Of a stretch of 64,000 nucleotides of DNA, positions 61,701-64,000 are shown one piece after another. Within the stretch, counting starts at the first letter, position 1, and each line of letters begins with the position of its first letter. The notes below the pieces were generated by a model, which was given only the letters and a program-made list of their open reading frames with translations, ran no database searches and was not told where the DNA came from. A program made the position numbers and the translations under genes. The stretch lies in NCBI GenBank assembly GCA_944474755.1, contig OX104116.1, positions 10,915,547 to 10,979,546 of the forward strand. Direction: 5' to 3'. This stretch comes from Limnoperna fortunei (taxonomy: Eukaryota; Mollusca; Bivalvia; Mytilida; Modiolidae).

Positions 61701-62407
61701 AAAACGGAGCTTCAAATTTTGTTAGAAAAGGTTACAAAGTATAAGTGGGTGCTATTTAGCAAACTTTCTAGTGTTATATTAAAAATTAAAACATAAAAAT
61801 GTGAAAATTAAAGCAAACTAAAACTAGAACTATCCTAAGACCATCTTAGGACACCTATTTCGTTGTTCTAAAGTTAGGATACAAATTATGTCATAATTTG
61901 CGACATCTTCTGTGACACAACTTAGGACAAAGATTTGTCCTAAGATGGTCTTAGGACATGTCCTAGTCCTAAGACATCTTCGAAAAGATGGCCCCTGGTG
62001 AATTTGGTCCATGACATAATAAATAATTATTATCGTCATAAACTAATCAGAGCTACCTTGAGTAGCGCCATCTACATGGTCTACATACATTTTACGATAA
62101 GATATGCATTGTTTAGGGTCGGCATTATCATTCAACAAATACATAACAACATAAGCTTTAATGAGCGTTTGACCGACTAAATAATATTTCTTATCAATAT
62201 GCACAACAAACACCTTTATTTTCTACCAAATTTAATCTTTTTCATGAAAATTAAACAGGGCGCAGAACTAATTTACTTGCTTTTCTCCCACCCTTTTTAC
62301 AACTGACAAGACACATTGCTTAATTATACAAAAGTAAGAAAAATCCTATTTACCAGCGGATCCGACAATAAATCCAAACCTTTACGACAGAAAGAAGTCT
62401 TCCAACT
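49750..62407 (-). CDS. IDO: indoleamine 2,3-dioxygenase-like gene, at least 10 exons, incomplete model
   Basis: IDO is a cytosolic haem enzyme that opens the indole ring of tryptophan, the first step of the kynurenine pathway. Exons found, 5' to 3': ~62407-62354, 60099-60004, 59650-59531, 57838-57731, 54186-54069 (or 54065), ~53870-53816, 51884-51815, 51230-51155, 50422-50323, 49838-49750. Family motifs appear in order: GLDLLSDPL-PILPDYF, LAVPLYRISHELGIPPIF, SPYPDGLMFEG, GSSAAQSSTLHCLDAAFGI (signature GGSAGQSS), FMLEMTNYLPIAHKKF (signature FLxxMRxYMPxxHR) and FRSYHIQIVTKY. Phases agree for 62354-60099, 60004-59650, 59531-57838, 53816-51884, 51815-51230 and 51155-50422. Unsolved: an exon between 57731 and 54186, the acceptor near 53.87 kb, the 50323/49838 phase, and both ends. 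It may be a divergent working gene or a recent pseudogene. Confidence 0.82.
52329..52930 (-). other. two unexplained open frames inside an IDO intron
   Basis: Minus strand, between the IDO exons at 53.8 and 51.9 kb. One frame (52926-52717) reads YNSFRHTVFTILRGYVTPEL and looks helical and protein-like. The other (52614-52318) contains GNVVCSRDGKNLEVCPNSMV and has a possible acceptor and a donor (AAAG|GTACAA). Their phases do not fit the IDO model and I do not recognise them. They could be exons of a nested gene, or debris of a transposon. Confidence 0.25.
55393..57040 (-). mobile_element. decayed LINE RT inside the IDO gene
   Basis: Minus-strand, same direction as the gene. In order: pre-RT fragment ending KAAGPDAITPR (57039-56803), a frameshifted stretch with SKAFD-like remains (56640-56400), SGVPQGTVLSSLLFLVFIKD and RLFADDCLLYRVI (56342-55869), KYLGVTISKDLNWPTYI, then the C-terminal part with RTRGNVTF and GTDIWNLIPPAVRNLP (55644-55393). 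The catalytic pair is FADD. Stops and frameshifts show it is dead. It fills the intron in which an IDO exon is missing. Confidence 0.85.
58140..58830. repeat. two tandem copies of a dispersed mollusc-type repeat
   Basis: Copy one (about 58155-58350) and copy two (about 58605-58830) share AAGGG(G)AAATAACTCCTA-AAGGAG, a GCTGAACCTGT/GCCTGTATCTGTCATACTTTT segment, a poly-C run and TTCTATTTTAAGCCA or a close match. Intervening sequence has related fragments (GAGAATAATTCCTAA). Non-coding and present in an intron of the IDO-like gene. Confidence 0.6.
58825..59084. repeat. 52-bp minisatellite, 5 copies
   Basis: Five nearly identical head-to-tail units: GGCAGTTTCCAAGTTTGTTG then TACCTAGGGTGATGTAACTC and TTTCAGTCACCA. 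Differences are limited to single bases (GGGTG/GGGGG, CACC/CATC). It lies in the intron between the IDO exons at 59531 and 57838. Confidence 0.95.
60268..60345 (-). mobile_element. SINE fragment
   Basis: GGTTGGAGTCGATCACACCC and the following bases match the head-to-core part of the window's SINE in reverse orientation; the rest is missing or too diverged. Confidence 0.45.
61219..61997. mobile_element. ~780-bp TIR element with internal hairpin
   Basis: The left end GGGGCAATGTTTTCGAA is matched, in reverse from the right end, by GGGGCCATCTTTTCGAA. Inside, the motif TCCTAAGACCATCTTAGGA and its variants recur in both orientations (about 61287-61312, 61832-61855, 61935-61960), so the ends can pair with each other and with themselves. 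No transposase frame. Confidence 0.7.
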
Positions 62408-62761
62408 TCATACTTGGTAAATAGGTCAATGGTTTGTTGTCATTTAAAGGTTACGAAGAATAATTTTACCCTTTAGATACGTTGAAATGTCACTTTATAA
62501 ACAATATGGCGGTATGTTAATCTGTATGTAAAGCGCTTTAATTCTGCAAGTTTTATAACATTAATAATTCTTGATTTGTTTTAAAAAAAAATTAAACAAA
62601 CCAACCAAATAAACATAAATCAACAAATACAAAAAAAAACTGACTATACTATGGGGGGGGGGGGGGCATTAAAATTTTGTTTTTTTGAGAAGAAAATAGT
62701 TGTCATTATTTATGACTATTAAACTTACGGATCCCAGTATCTTTAATAAATAACTGTTACT

Positions 62762-63030
62762 TATCGCTATTTTGCAGTATTTTCCTTTGATCTTTGTGTG
62801 CGATATAATTCCATCTCACTCTACTAGCTTGAGATAGGCCCATCTCAGCTTGCTGTCAAGACGTCGTTAAGTAACATTGCGACGTCACAATGTTACAAAA
62901 CAGCGATAAACAGATTATTTACGTTTTATGAAACTCGATGCATTTTCTCGTCATCTCATCTCAGGGCTGACGCCCTTCGATGAGATATGAACGAGGAAAC
63001 GCATCTCGTTTCAAAAAACGTAAATAACAT
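62762..63030 (-). mobile_element. palindromic MITE, copy 2
   Basis: Reverse-oriented copy of the element at 8068-8345. The hairpin (62917-63025) and the unpaired part (TGTGACGTC-type segment, ATCTCACTCTACTAG) are both present. Similarity extends over the whole element. Confidence 0.85.
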
Positions 63031-63683
63031 ATAATTTATGCAACAACCCATATATCATAAAAATCCGTGTTTAGACGTCGCATAACAATACATGAAGGTA
63101 TAGTTCTGTCTCGAAAATACAGGAAACGCCGAGAGAGCTTGTCTAATTGGTGCTACAGGATGTCGACCGTTTGTTTGGTAGTTGGTGATTTGGGTCTTTA
63201 TCTCCTTTATGGAAAGATAAAACAGTGCTTGTTTAGCGAATACGAACAATATGGATCGACATAATGTAGGGCGATGAGACAAACTGTGCCGCCTAAGGCT
63301 CCTTGTAGGCCCCATGCAATGACCCAGTGGGGGCACCAGGGGCGAATGCATCCCGGAGCTTCTCAAGTATAGCATATTGAAATGTAGAATAGACTGCAAC
63401 GAGATGAATAAAGGAAACGTAAATAGAGCATTTTCAGTGGTATGTATGGAGAGCCATAGATGTCTGATGTTTAAAATCAGCATGTTGTCTTGTCCATGTA
63501 TTATTACGTTTGGTTAAAATTTATGTTGTACAATTCATATAACTTTATCTGTTGTCAAACAGTGATTATGTTTAGTACAAACATAGTTTGTAAAGTAAAT
63601 TGATTGCTTTCCATGGCCAATTTTATAGTTTGTCGTGTTGATAGTTGAAAATGTCCAGTTGAAAATTATGTTGTATTGTTTAT
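63031..63683. other. unassigned, locally GC-richer sequence
   Basis: A 142-codon minus frame (63483-63055) and a 65-codon plus frame (63067-63264) overlap here. Neither shows a domain or splice signals. The stretch 63250-63360 is GC-richer than its surroundings. It might be part of an unknown mobile element, given the flanking MITE and repeat. Confidence 0.3.
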
Positions 63684-64000
63684 CATATGTTCGAACTCTT
63701 CTTGTTATCTCTTAATGACATATAATTGTTTTCGGGTAAATTGAGCAAAAAGGTAAAAACCATACTCTACAATATAGTTCATGTTGTAAGTGATACAATT
63801 GCAAATTTTGTATTAAAGAAAATATTTCAATTACAGTTTATCGTATTTGTTAAATCCTTCAAGCTTTAAAATACGTTTTTTGTGTGTCCTGGTCTAATAA
63901 GAAGAAGTAAAGATGTACGTAATTTCATATTAATGTGCGCTTTACCAGTATGAATAGATCCGCTTCAATTTTTATTTTTTGATTATTTTACTATCTATAG
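63684..64000. repeat. ~320-bp dispersed repeat, copy 2 (cut by window end)
   Basis: Matches 22665-22991 in the same orientation with scattered substitutions and two small indels. It reaches the last base of the window, so its true right border is not visible here. Confidence 0.88.

Noticed and set aside
63055..63483. 142-codon minus frame
   Set aside because: No domain recognised, lies between a MITE and a dispersed repeat, and overlaps an opposing frame; not enough for a gene call.

Overview
The window is nuclear DNA of an animal, most likely a bivalve mollusc. It is AT-rich, its genes are split by long introns with GT/AG borders, it carries a U6 snRNA gene, and it is crowded with non-LTR retrotransposon remains, tRNA-headed SINEs of the kind seen in molluscs, palindromic MITEs and minisatellites. 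The species cannot be told from the sequence.

Layout. 1-12 kb holds no gene that I can support. It contains a 37-bp minisatellite, a ~60-bp minisatellite, and a six-kilobase minisatellite field (41-bp and 29/43-bp units) into which at least two MITEs have inserted. 12.8-21.3 kb is a complete five-exon ER cyclophilin B gene (PPIB, minus strand, 208 aa); its introns hold a TIR element, a SINE split by a second TIR element, a LINE remnant with a SINE in it, and a long LINE with an intact RT frame that starts only ~20 bp past the exon 1 splice donor. A U6 gene (21.68 kb, plus strand, TATA box, T-run terminator) faces away from PPIB. 22.2-25.9 kb (minus) holds phase-compatible exons of a protein I do not recognise. 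26.3-35.2 kb is a transposon graveyard with nested insertions that can be dissected base by base, a decayed tyrosine recombinase and a FLYWCH/MULE-like fragment.

36.1-42.3 kb (minus) is an eight-exon gasdermin gene whose exons join in frame to 413 aa. The linker between its two domains reads DEVD-G, the textbook caspase-3 cleavage sequence, assembled across an exon junction. 49.7-62.4 kb (minus) carries at least ten exons of an indoleamine 2,3-dioxygenase (IDO)-like gene; one middle exon and the extreme termini were not found, and another RT remnant sits in the gap. A pyroptosis effector and a tryptophan-catabolising enzyme, both linked to immunity in other animals, therefore lie on the same strand with about 7.4 kb between them. 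The last kilobases hold a second copy of the hairpin MITE found at 8 kb and a second copy of a ~320-bp repeat found at 22.7 kb.

All gene models were assembled by eye from reading frames and splice consensus; no alignment or expression data were used.
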